Assembly: GCA_035293565.1 (NCBI GenBank)
Contig: DATGMP010000033.1
Span: 1-64,000, forward strand
Reading direction: 5' to 3'
DNA length: 64,000 nt
From: DATGMP01 sp035293565
Lineage (GTDB): Bacteria > Pseudomonadota > Alphaproteobacteria > BOG-932 > Roseiterribacteraceae
Part shown: in pieces, positions 1 through 7,666 of the stretch
Position numbering within the stretch: position 1 is the stretch's first letter
Layout of the letters: each line of letters starts with the position of its first letter
The notes under the pieces: model-generated
Database searches by the model: none
Told to the model about the DNA's origin: nothing
The model's input: only the letters and a program-made list of their open reading frames with translations
Made by a program: the position numbers and the translations under genes

Positions 1-300
1 GCGCACCGCCTTGGCGATGCGCGAAAAGGCGAGCGCCACGTCGACATCGTGGAAGGGCTCCTGCAGCATCTGCGACAGCAGCAATCCGCGGGCGTAGCGA
101 TCGAGCCTTTCGGCGATCCCCATGCCGTAGCGGCGGAGCCACCCCAGGCTTTCCAGCTGATCGGCCCGCATGCCCTCCTCGATGCCGTCGAGCGGGCCCT
201 TGCGCTCCCGTGCGGGCGCAGCTTCGCCGGCGGGCTTGTCGAGAGGCCGATCCTCCCGGGCAGGTCCGTCGGGGCTGGTGTCTTGAACGGGGGCGTTCAT
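1..300 (-). CDS. hypothetical protein, N-terminal part only
   Basis: A reading frame begins at the ATG at 300-298 and stays open to the left edge, giving 100 visible residues beginning MNAPVQD. The first 40 or so residues are rich in Pro, Glu, Arg and Ala and look disordered. The rest (for example GIAERLDRYARGLL) looks helical and amphipathic. Its codons have the high third-position GC of its neighbours. I do not recognise the family. The gene is cut by the window edge, so length and function are unknown. The reverse frame at 49-306 is a shadow of it. Confidence 0.6.
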   Translation of the reverse strand, partial: MNAPVQDTSPDGPAREDRPLDKPAGEAAPARERKGPLDGIEEGMRADQLESLGWLRRYGMGIAERLDRYARGLLLSQMLQEPFHDVDVALAFSRIAKAVR

Positions 301-339
301 GGCTGAACGAGAACATAAACAGAACAAAAAGTCAAGGGG

Positions 340-408
340 AACCGCCAAGACGCCAAGGGCGCCAAGCAGACTCAATCAATTCTTGGCGGTCTTGGCGGCT
401 TGGCGGTT
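340..408. repeat. inverted pair of the 18-bp CTTGGCG repeat (copies A and B)
   Basis: Copy A (340-357) is the exact reverse complement of CTTGGCGTCTTGGCGGTT. Copy B (391-408) is the same 18-mer with one mismatch, preceded by a further CTTGGCGGT unit at 382-390. The arms face each other around a roughly 15-nt spacer and can form a long hairpin. Three more exact copies occur at 4352-4369, 4448-4465 and 4883-4900 around the GxxExxY gene. This hairpin lies downstream of the DUF4214 gene's terminator and upstream of the next gene leftward. Confidence 0.85.
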
Positions 409-436
409 CAAACCACCTGCAGCCCTGCCGAGAACG

Positions 437-474
437 GCCAAAAGAAATGCCCCCCGATTCGCACCGGGGGGCAT
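437..474 (-). terminator. Rho-independent terminator of the DUF4214 gene
   Basis: On the minus strand ATGCCCCCCG (474-465) pairs with CGGGGGGCAT (456-447) around an 8-nt loop, a 10-bp GC-rich stem, followed directly by a T-rich tail reading TTTCTTTT. It lies about 55 nt past the stop codon of the large minus-strand gene. A second, smaller hairpin at 496-513 (CGGACCC and GGGTCCG around a GAAA tetraloop on the minus strand) sits between the stop codon and this terminator and has no T tract. Confidence 0.75.
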
Positions 475-526
475 CGATAGTCTTAAACATGTGCCCGGAC
501 CCTTTCGGGTCCGAGGCGTTCTCGCC

Positions 527-3500
527 TTAGGTCGCGACGGTCACCACACCGGTGGCCGCGGTGAAGGTGTGGAGGCCGACCAGTTCGACGACTGTTGTAT
601 CCCCCGCTCCGAGAGTGCCGGACGCGCTGTCGACGAAGTAGGTATTGCCGCCGAACTGCGAGTAGACCACGTGATGCGCATTACCCGCACCGGTCACAGC
701 AGTTTCAAGAGCGTTGATCGTGGTCGCCACTGAACTACCGGCGGTTACTAGCGTGACCGCGCCACCGGCCCCGGTGCCCGCAGCCGTGGCATCTGCCGCC
801 AACGTGACGGTATCACCGACCACGGCACCCGTAATGACGTAATTCGCGGCACTGGCATAGGCGGTACCGCCGGTACCGGCAGTGATGTTATCCGCGCCGA
901 CGCCAGCCGTCACAGTGTGCGCCCCAAGAGTGACATTGAAGGCGCCCGTCGTGTTGGTCGTCGTGCCACCGAGCGTGATCTGGTTCGACCCGGTTCCCGC
1001 CGTTACGTTGACTGTACCAGCGACGCTGGCGTCGATGACGTAGTCGTTACCGTTGCCCAGCGTGATCGTGTCGGTCTTGCCGGCAGCGGCGCCGCCAAGA
1101 ACGAGCGTCACATGCGCATTATCAGCGGAGCCCGCAACCGTCACGCCGGCGGGGCTGGTATCCTGCAGACCGATCGTCGCTTCCGCGACGAGCGTGCCCG
1201 CCTGACCGAGCGACACCCCCGCCCCCAGCGTCAAGCTGGTTAGCGAGTTGTCCGTCAACAAAGTGATGATGCCCGCCGACGTGCCGGTGTTGGAAATGCC
1301 CAATGTCGACGCCGAGTCGTTGAGGGCAGTGATGATGGATACGTTGGAACCTGTGAAGGTCAACGATCCGAGATTAGCGTCAGTGAATGCCGAGATCGTA
1401 ACCGGAGCCGCATTGGTCTCGGTGTTGTTCAAGATGAACGACGTCGCCTGGGTGGAAGCCTCGTTCAATGTTCCGATCGTCAGACCGCCACTGCCGCTGA
1501 CGTTCAGATGCGACAGACCATTATCGACCAACGTCGTAATCGTATTGGCCGAATTGAACGCGACCTCGTTGGAAACAAGGTTGATGGTCCCGATACCGAC
1601 CAAATTCGCATCCTGAAGGGTCAGCGAACCTGCAGTGAGAGCCGTGGCGTTGGTCGCGCCACCGAACGTCACCGTAGCCCCGTCGCTCGCACCATTGGCG
1701 TCGATATAGGTCACACTGACCGACGTGCTGCTCGCGTCAAGCGAGACGGACGCCCCCGAGGCCACCTTGGTGAACGCGATCGTGCTGTTTCCGATGATAT
1801 CGAGCCCGCTCGCCGTCGCATCGATCTGGCTCATATCGATCGTGCCGGTCACGTTCGCCTCGACACCAAGGATCTGGAAGCCCGTGACCTTGGCAGCGGT
1901 CGCCGCGCTCAACGCATAGGGGCCGCCCTCCAGGATCAACTCGTTGTTGACCGCGGAGCCGGCGGTGATCGTCTTCGTCGCGTCGGCAAGGTCGCTGATC
2001 AGGATGATGTCCTGTCCGGCAGCACCGGTGAAGCTTTGATGCGCATCATCAAGGGCGACCGCGACCTTGCCGGTGGACGTCGTGGTCAAGGTCAACGCGC
2101 TACCCAAAGCGGCGAGACCAGTGGTGTGCGTGGTCGCGCCGTCGCTGAACCCTGCCCCGCCGCTGATCGTGACCGTCTTCAGTGAAGCGTTGATCGCGCT
2201 CAGGGTAAGGGTGTTCGTGCCGCTCACGGAGAGGCTCGTCAGAGCGGTATCCGTGATGGCGGCCAACTTGGAATCGGCGCTGGAGGTCGTGACCTTCAAC
2301 GTCCCGATTTCGTTGTTGGTGTCGGTGATCGTATTCGCACCGGCAGCCCCGGCGAGGTTCAGATTGAGCGTCGCCGTGCCGGCGGCGGCCATATTATTGT
2401 TGATGGTCAAGGCGCCGCCGAGACCGCCCAGGGTCAGAGTCCCGAGCGAGTTGTCGCTGATCGCCGATCCCGCGCCGTAATTGGTCAGCGAGACCGTCGC
2501 TATCGTGCCCGCTTGGCCGGCAGCGTATGCCGCATCCGTGATTGTCACTGCACCGGCATTTGCACCGGCGACCCCCTTGGACGCGGTGACCGGAGCAACG
2601 GCGGTGACTGCCGTGACACCGGTGACACCGGGAGCCGCCGTGACGCCGGTAACTCCGACGACACCGGTCGCGCCCACAGCGGCGGCAGCCGCGGTCGCAG
2701 CCGCCTGGGAAATCGTCACCGCGGTCGTCGACGCGGTGCCATTGACGGTGACCGCACTCTCAGTAACGGTCGTGTTCACGGCATTGCTGGTGGCCTCCGT
2801 GACGTTGACGGCCGTGCCGCCATTCACGGTGATCGCGCCGCCGGTGCCACTCGCGATCGTGTTCTTGACCGTCACAGCACCCGCCGCCGGGGCCGCGGCG
2901 GCACCAACAGTGATCGTGCCGGTGGTCTGCCCCACGGTGTTGACCGTATCCGCGCCGCCGCCATTGATGATAATGTTGCCGGCGCCCTGATTCGTATCAC
3001 TCAAATTCACGGCGGTTGTACCCGCGGCAGTGATACCGGTACCTGCATTGCCGCCGATTTCAGTGACATTCAATGTCGTCAGGCCGGCATAACCGGCGAA
3101 GTTCGCAGTCCCAGTCTGGCCGGCAGAGGCATAGTTCACCGTCTGCACGCCGGTGACCGAGATGTTCGGCAGATTCTGGCCGCCGCTGATGTCGGAGATG
3201 TTGAAGACGTTGTTGCTTCCGACCGCAGTGATCGAGTCCAAGGGAATGATGGTCTGAGCGGTCGGGCTGCTGCTGAGCACGCCATTGAAGGTGGAGCTGC
3301 CCGCCGTCGCCGTGATGCTCGTGAGCGTGGTCGGCAGGGTGTAGGTCTGGCCCGGAATGGAAATCGTCAACGTCGACGGGTAGGGGCTGGTCGAACCCGC
3401 CGCGGCATTCGCAACCGCGGTCGTGAGCCACTGATTGATCGGCGCGGTCGAGTCAGCGATGTATTCGGTCGAGTTGGAGAAGCCCAAGGCCACCTGGGCG

Positions 3501-3955
3501 TAATCGAGCTGTCCGCTGGTCAGCGCGTTCGTCCAGCCGGCGAGGCCGGCCGAGTCCGGCGCGCGATTGAGGACGTTGTTGTAGAGCGCCGTGACGTAGG
3601 CCGTCGGGTTGGGCGTCGAGCTGCCATAGAGCGTCTGGAATTCGGTCGAGCCGACGAAGCCCTCGGCGACCTGCTGCAGCGTGAGCGTGCCGTTGCGGAT
3701 CGCGTTGACCCAGCCGCTGAGGCCGGCCGCATCGGGCGCGCGGTGAAGGATCGTCTCGTACATCCGGATGACCGGGTCGACGAAGCTCGTCGCCTCGCCG
3801 GAGGTCTCGAACGCCGTCGTCTCCTGAGACTGGGTCAGGAGGCCGGAATCCAGCAGCGTCGCCCAGCTGTTCACATCGGATGTGGAGCCCGTGCGCAGAA
3901 GAACGGTCGAATACAAAGTCTGGACGTAGGTCGTGGAAGCAGCGGATGCCGTCAT
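527..3955 (-). CDS. large DUF4214-domain, probably type I secreted surface protein
   Basis: 1142 residues. The first 175 or so hold about three DUF4214 repeats (motifs such as LHRAPDAAGLSGW and LNRAPDSAGLAGW). The remainder is an Ala/Thr/Gly/Ser/Asn/Val-rich, Cys-free, beta-type array of irregular repeats. Near residue 1000 are degenerate RTX-like strings (LGNGNDYVIDA). There is no Sec signal peptide, and the C-terminus is hydrophobic, as expected for type I secretion. DUF4214 is known from alphaproteobacterial S-layer and RTX-type exported proteins. The start has GGAGG six nt upstream. A type I secretion ATPase lies 1 kb upstream on the same strand. I infer an S-layer-like or adhesive cell-surface protein. 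Size and composition fit RsaA-like proteins, but homology was not tested. Confidence 0.75.
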   Translation of the reverse strand: MTASAASTTYVQTLYSTVLLRTGSTSDVNSWATLLDSGLLTQSQETTAFETSGEATSFVDPVIRMYETILHRAPDAAGLSGWVNAIRNGTLTLQQVAEGFVGSTEFQTLYGSSTPNPTAYVTALYNNVLNRAPDSAGLAGWTNALTSGQLDYAQVALGFSNSTEYIADSTAPINQWLTTAVANAAAGSTSPYPSTLTISIPGQTYTLPTTLTSITATAGSSTFNGVLSSSPTAQTIIPLDSITAVGSNNVFNISDISGGQNLPNISVTGVQTVNYASAGQTGTANFAGYAGLTTLNVTEIGGNAGTGITAAGTTAVNLSDTNQGAGNIIINGGGADTVNTVGQTTGTITVGAAAAPAAGAVTVKNTIASGTGGAITVNGGTAVNVTEATSNAVNTTVTESAVTVNGTASTTAVTISQAAATAAAAAVGATGVVGVTGVTAAPGVTGVTAVTAVAPVTASKGVAGANAGAVTITDAAYAAGQAGTIATVSLTNYGAGSAISDNSLGTLTLGGLGGALTINNNMAAAGTATLNLNLAGAAGANTITDTNNEIGTLKVTTSSADSKLAAITDTALTSLSVSGTNTLTLSAINASLKTVTISGGAGFSDGATTHTTGLAALGSALTLTTTSTGKVAVALDDAHQSFTGAAGQDIILISDLADATKTITAGSAVNNELILEGGPYALSAATAAKVTGFQILGVEANVTGTIDMSQIDATASGLDIIGNSTIAFTKVASGASVSLDASSTSVSVTYIDANGASDGATVTFGGATNATALTAGSLTLQDANLVGIGTINLVSNEVAFNSANTITTLVDNGLSHLNVSGSGGLTIGTLNEASTQATSFILNNTETNAAPVTISAFTDANLGSLTFTGSNVSIITALNDSASTLGISNTGTSAGIITLLTDNSLTSLTLGAGVSLGQAGTLVAEATIGLQDTSPAGVTVAGSADNAHVTLVLGGAAAGKTDTITLGNGNDYVIDASVAGTVNVTAGTGSNQITLGGTTTNTTGAFNVTLGAHTVTAGVGADNITAGTGGTAYASAANYVITGAVVGDTVTLAADATAAGTGAGGAVTLVTAGSSVATTINALETAVTGAGNAHHVVYSQFGGNTYFVDSASGTLGAGDTTVVELVGLHTFTAATGVVTVAT

Positions 3956-4042
3956 AGAAACCCTCCGGTCGGCGTTCAGTGGTGAGGCGGGATGCCCCTA
4001 GTTAGAGACGAGGTGAGGCGGACTCATCCCCCTCCCCACTCA

Positions 4043-4143
4043 TGTACAGTGACATTACATGAACGACGGAAACAGGTCTGTCAACAGAAAACTGAATTAT
4101 CGTTGCGGGCGGAATCGCCCGTGAAACGGGACGATTCCCGTTT
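4043..4143 (-). promoter_or_regulatory. promoter module of the DUF4214 gene, duplicated at 9.2 kb
   Basis: Reading the minus strand: CGTTTCAC, GATTCCGCC, a TTGACA box (4084-4079), exactly 19 nt, then TGTAATGTCACTGTACA (4059-4043). The 19-bp element at 4043-4061 matches 9162-9180 at 18 of 19 positions, and the TTGAC box has the same 19-nt spacing there. TTGACA resembles a -35 box and TGTAAT a -10 box, although 19 nt is long for sigma-70. Two hairpins lie just upstream (GGGC/GCCC at 4107-4120; AAACGGG/CCCGTTT at 4124-4143). The DUF4214 ATG is 88 nt downstream. Confidence 0.6.
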
Positions 4144-4351
4144 ACCCGCAATTAACCGAAATGTCCCAAACATTTTAAGTGCTTACCCGCCGTGCCGCTG
4201 GGCCGGCCGCGCCGCTGTTCGCCCCGCCGACGAAGGCGCCGCCGGCCGGATCGCCGCGCTGCGCGGCTGCCGAGGTTCGATTTTTTCGCCGATTCGGGCG
4301 TTTAACAGCCCAATCCTGAGATCCGAGTCGAGGGCGCGGCAGTCTGATGCG

Positions 4352-4465
4352 AACCGCCAAGACGCCAAGCACGCCAAGACAAGACGTGCGCTACGCGTAA
4401 TCCACCGGCTTTCGGCGGAATGACAATAAAGAGCAACCTTTGGGGTGCTTGGCGTCTTGGCGGTT
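4352..4465. repeat. inverted 18-bp repeat copies C and D downstream of the GxxExxY gene
   Basis: Copy C (4352-4369) is the exact reverse complement of CTTGGCGTCTTGGCGGTT; copy D (4448-4465) is the exact forward 18-mer. They are separated by 78 nt. Copy D ends 11 nt from the stop codon of the GxxExxY gene. Copies D and E (4883-4900) form direct repeats bracketing that gene. The stretch 3956-4445 contains no credible gene; it holds the promoter module described above and copy C. Confidence 0.85.
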
Positions 4466-4476
4466 CAACCATGAGT

Positions 4477-4872
4477 TCATCGGGGCGAATGGACGAACCG
4501 GCGGATACCCTCCTTGATCCGCGGAACGTTGAAATTGATGAGCAAACCGATCCGATGCCCGGACAGCTTGAGGTAGGTCAGAAGCTGCGCCTCATGAATC
4601 GGCAATGTCCTCTCTGTCGCTTTGATCTCGACGACCAGCAAATCGTCCACCAAGAGGTCCATACGAAATCCGGCATCCACGCGCACATCTCGGTAGATGA
4701 CCGGGACCGCGACCTGTCGTTGAACAGGGATACCGCGCTCTGTCAGCTCGCGGGCGAGGCATTGCTCATAGACGGATTCCAACAGCCCCGGCCCAAGCGC
4801 TGTATGGACGGCAAAGGCGGCGTCAACGACCTGCCGAGCCACGCGGTCATGCTCGGCGCTAGGCTCGGTCAT
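4477..4872 (-). CDS. GxxExxY protein (PD-(D/E)XK nuclease-like)
   Basis: 131 residues, the usual length of this family. The signature G29-P-G-L-E32-S-V-Y35 is present, and a PD-(D/E)XK-type core follows: D72 in FRMDLLV and E82-I-K84 in VVEIKA. The GxxExxY family (TIGR04256; PDDEXK_3 in Pfam) is widespread and of unknown function; nuclease activity is predicted only from the fold. The ATG lies 10 nt below repeat copy E, so the ribosome binding site (AAGAGG) overlaps the repeat tract. Another copy of the same 18-mer lies just after the stop. The gene interrupts the secretion ATPase and DUF4214 pair, which suggests insertion as a repeat-bounded unit. The plus-strand frame at 4420-4902 is a shadow. 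Confidence 0.88.
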   Translation of the reverse strand: MTEPSAEHDRVARQVVDAAFAVHTALGPGLLESVYEQCLARELTERGIPVQRQVAVPVIYRDVRVDAGFRMDLLVDDLLVVEIKATERTLPIHEAQLLTYLKLSGHRIGLLINFNVPRIKEGIRRFVHSPR

Positions 4873-4882
4873 CTTGGCGCCT

Positions 4883-4900
4883 CTTGGCGTCTTGGCGGTT
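4883..4900 (+). repeat. 18-bp repeat copy E at the 5' end of the GxxExxY gene
   Basis: Exact CTTGGCGTCTTGGCGGTT, with a further CTTGGCG unit at 4873-4879. It lies between the ATP-binding gene's stop codon (4911) and the GxxExxY ATG (4872), in direct orientation to copy D, so this gene and its two bracketing repeats form a unit of about 455 bp. Confidence 0.85.
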
Positions 4901-4910
4901 GATCAGGCGC

Positions 4911-6617
4911 TTACGCGCCGGCGGCGATGGGGGTGGTGCTGACGGGCTTCAGGAATTGGGAGAGGATTTGGTCGCGGGTGCCGAATTTCTCGATCACGCC
5001 CTGGCTCAAGGCCATGATGTAGTCGACATGGGCGAGGATCGACACGCGATGCGTGATGACGAGAGTCGTGCGCCGGCGGGCCTTGAGCTCGGCCATGGCG
5101 GCCGCGAGCGCCGCCTCGCCCTCGGTGTCGAGGTTGGAGTTGGGCTCGTCCAGCACCAAAAGCGCCGGGTCGCCGTAAAGGGCGCGGGCGAGCGCGATGC
5201 GCTGGCGCTGGCCGCCCGACAGCGTCATGCCGCCGGCGCCGATCTGCGTGTCGTAGCCCTTGGGCAGGTTCAGGATCAGCTGATGGACCCCTGCCCGGCT
5301 CGCCGCGGTCACCACGGCGTCGGGATCGAGATCGCCGAAGCGGGCGATGTTCTCGGCCACCGTGCCCTCGAACAGCTCCACATCCTGCGGCAGATAGCCG
5401 ATATGCGGGCCGAGGCGTTCGCGGTCCCAGCTGTTGAGGTCGGCGCCGTCGATCCTGACGGTGCCGGAATAGGCCGGCCAGACGCCGACCAGCGCGCGGG
5501 CGAGCGTCGACTTCCCGGCCGCGCTGGGCCCGATCACGCCGACCACGTCGCCGGCCGCAACCGTGAAGCTGAGGCCCCTCAGGATAGGAATATGGCTGCC
5601 GGCGGCGGCCACGATGATGTTCTCGACCGAGAGCGCGCCGCGCGGCGCCGGCAGCGGCATCGAGTCAACCTGCTTCGGCACGGCGTCCAGCAGCTCGTTG
5701 AGACGCGCATAGGCGGTGCGCGCATCGAGGAACTGCCGCCAGGTGGCGACCGCGACCTCGATCGGCTGCAGCGCGCGGCCCATCATGATGGAGGCCATGA
5801 TCATGAGGCCGGCGGTGATCTCGTTCTGCAGCACGTAATAGGCGCCGACGCCCAGGATCGCCATTTGCAGCACCAGGCGGGTGAATTTGGAGCCTGCCGT
5901 GATGAGGCCGGCGCGGTCGCTGGCCTCGGCCTGGAGCCCCAACGCCTTGCCCCGCTTGGCCTGCCATCGCTTATGCATGCTGCCCAGCATGCCCATCGCC
6001 TCGAGCGCCTCGACATTGCGAAGGCTCACATCGACGAAGCGCGACGCGCTGTAGGAGTGCGTGGTGGCTTCTTTCAGGACCTGCCTCGTCGCCAGCTCGT
6101 TCGCGAGCGCCAACGCGAAGATCACGAGCCCGCCGATGATCGAGACCACGCCCAGCATCGGGTGGATCAGGAAGACGAGGCCGAAATAGATCGGCATCCA
6201 CGGCGCGTCGAAGAAAGCGAACAGCCCCTGGCCGGTCAGGAACTCGCGGAGCTTGTCGAGATCGCGGAGCGACTGCGACGAGGCCGAATCCGGCCGCCGC
6301 ACCGAAATCTTGAAGACCGCGCGGAACACGCGCCCGCCCATCAGCTCGTCGAGCTTGGTGCCGATCCTGACCAGGATTTGCGAGCGGATGGTCTCGAGCG
6401 CGGCATAGACGCCGATCAGCGCGACGCAGACCAGCGTGATGACGAGCAGCGTCATCTCGTTGCGGCTGCCAAGCACGCGATCATAGATCTGCAGCATGTA
6501 GATCGACGGGACCAGCAGCAGCAGATTGATGAAGAGGCTGAACGCGGCGGCGGCAAAGAACGCCGACCGGCAAGCGCCGAGCGCCTCGGCGACTTCGCTC
6601 CTTTTTTGGCCCTTCAT
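4911..6617 (-). CDS. type I secretion system permease/ATPase (PrtD/RsaD-like)
   Basis: 568 residues, typical of type I secretion exporters without an N-terminal C39-like domain. Hydrophobic segments in the first 300 residues form the exporter membrane domain. The ATPase follows: Walker A GPSAAGKST near residue 362, signature LSGGQRQR near 464, Walker B LLVLDEP near 486, and a switch histidine in ITHR. It would hydrolyse ATP in the inner membrane to export an unfolded substrate with a C-terminal signal. The likely client is the DUF4214 protein downstream. The usual partner, an HlyD/PrtE-type adaptor, is not next to it and not in this window. The long plus-strand frame at 4884-6638 is antisense shadow. 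Confidence 0.92.
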   Translation of the reverse strand: MKGQKRSEVAEALGACRSAFFAAAAFSLFINLLLLVPSIYMLQIYDRVLGSRNEMTLLVITLVCVALIGVYAALETIRSQILVRIGTKLDELMGGRVFRAVFKISVRRPDSASSQSLRDLDKLREFLTGQGLFAFFDAPWMPIYFGLVFLIHPMLGVVSIIGGLVIFALALANELATRQVLKEATTHSYSASRFVDVSLRNVEALEAMGMLGSMHKRWQAKRGKALGLQAEASDRAGLITAGSKFTRLVLQMAILGVGAYYVLQNEITAGLMIMASIMMGRALQPIEVAVATWRQFLDARTAYARLNELLDAVPKQVDSMPLPAPRGALSVENIIVAAAGSHIPILRGLSFTVAAGDVVGVIGPSAAGKSTLARALVGVWPAYSGTVRIDGADLNSWDRERLGPHIGYLPQDVELFEGTVAENIARFGDLDPDAVVTAASRAGVHQLILNLPKGYDTQIGAGGMTLSGGQRQRIALARALYGDPALLVLDEPNSNLDTEGEAALAAAMAELKARRRTTLVITHRVSILAHVDYIMALSQGVIEKFGTRDQILSQFLKPVSTTPIAAGA

Positions 6618-6680
6618 CTGACAGTTCCGCGTCGTTGAAGAAATACTGCTATATCAGGTGCTTTCGCGCGACATTTCGCG

Positions 6681-6729
6681 GAGTCGGCCAGCGGCCATCG
6701 TGGCCGTGCTTATAAGGCACGACCGACTC
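6681..6729. promoter_or_regulatory. dyad-rich divergent intergenic region
   Basis: Between the minus-strand exporter gene (ATG at 6617) and the plus-strand gene at 6850. GAGTCGG (6681-6687) pairs with CCGACTC (6723-6729), and inside lies the near-palindrome GTGCTTATAAGGCAC. It could be an operator or a cruciform-prone promoter region. No specific regulator is recognisable, and the rest of 6618-6849 shows nothing else. Confidence 0.35.
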
Positions 6730-6849
6730 CCATTGCAATGCTAGCGGGAACGTGCTCCATGACCAAGCGGCATGTCCAGCAACAATGCAACACAATGGTT
6801 ACCAAAGCGTTCTTGCGCACCCCGGGGCGGCTCCTAGAATGGCTGCACC

Positions 6850-7170
6850 ATGTGGCCGTTCCGTAGGAAGAATCCGGCTGCGCCGCCCGAGCGGAACGGC
6901 GCTCCGCCCGCCCCTCCGGGCGATGGCTGGCGCCGCTGGTTCGAGCTCAGCATCCGCGCCGCGCATGATCCGCCCTGGCGCTATGAATGGGTAGAGCTTT
7001 GGCGATCCAACTGGGAGCGGCCGCGGGTGACGCGATCCGCCGACATCCCTTACGAGCTGGATGGAGAGGGCTTCTGGTGGCGCCCGGCCCGATCGCCGCG
7101 GCACGGCCCGGAGGTGATCGAAGGCATCGCCACGCCGGTCGCCCCGGCGCCCGACCGCGAGGACGGCTGA
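6850..7170 (+). CDS. hypothetical protein
   Basis: 106 residues beginning MWPFRRK, rich in Trp, Arg and Pro, with no signal peptide or membrane segment. Codon third positions are strongly GC, as in its neighbours, which favours a real gene over the overlapping minus-strand frames at 6799-7518 and 6947-7516. No clear ribosome binding site precedes the ATG. It lies 58 nt before a lipoprotein gene on the same strand. I do not recognise the family. Confidence 0.5.
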   Translation: MWPFRRKNPAAPPERNGAPPAPPGDGWRRWFELSIRAAHDPPWRYEWVELWRSNWERPRVTRSADIPYELDGEGFWWRPARSPRHGPEVIEGIATPVAPAPDREDG

Positions 7171-7228
7171 GCTTGCCGGGCAACGCCCCCGGATCCCCCA
7201 AGAGCAAATCGCAACATATGAGGCATCG

Positions 7229-7663
7229 ATGATCTTGAGCGCGCGATCCCACACGCGAACGGCCGCCCTGATGGGGCTCAGCCTGTCGCTGTTGCTTGCA
7301 GGCTGCACGACGCTGGAGGACAGGCTGGACGCGGTCGCGCCGCAATACCGGGCGCTTCCCAGCCATAAGGCCCTGGTGTTCAACACCGACACCGAGCGGT
7401 TGGCCTGGGTCTCGGGCAAAGGCAGCCAGCTCGACGCGATCCAGCTCGCCGAGATCCTCTGCACGCGGGCGTCGATGGATCCCAACGAATGCCGCCTCGT
7501 CGACGTCGACGGCCACAAGCTCTACGATCCGGTCGAGGACAGGGCCTACCCTCCCGATACGCCGGAGCTCGCGGACGCGCTCTATGAAACCGGAATCCCG
7601 ACCAAGCTGCCGCAGCCTCCCCAGACGGAGAATTCGAGCTGCTTCCTCGGACTGTTCTGCTGA
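7229..7663 (+). CDS. putative lipoprotein, hypothetical
   Basis: 144 residues. A signal peptide with a clear lipobox (LLLAGC, lipidated Cys near residue 26) points to outer- or inner-membrane lipidation. The mature part has four further Cys residues, including a C-terminal CFLGLFC. No domain is recognised. It may share a transcript with the preceding gene. Its stop lies 3 nt from the stop of the convergent glycosyltransferase gene. Confidence 0.72.
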   Translation: MILSARSHTRTAALMGLSLSLLLAGCTTLEDRLDAVAPQYRALPSHKALVFNTDTERLAWVSGKGSQLDAIQLAEILCTRASMDPNECRLVDVDGHKLYDPVEDRAYPPDTPELADALYETGIPTKLPQPPQTENSSCFLGLFC

Positions 7664-7666
7664 CGC

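Noticed and set aside
2513..3985. 490-residue plus-strand frame opposite the DUF4214 gene, and other long plus-strand frames there
   Set aside because: Arg/Gly-rich antisense shadow of a high-GC gene; no start context, no family features.
4884..6638. 584-residue plus-strand frame opposite the type I ATPase
   Set aside because: The minus-strand product has Walker A, signature and Walker B; the plus frame is its complement.
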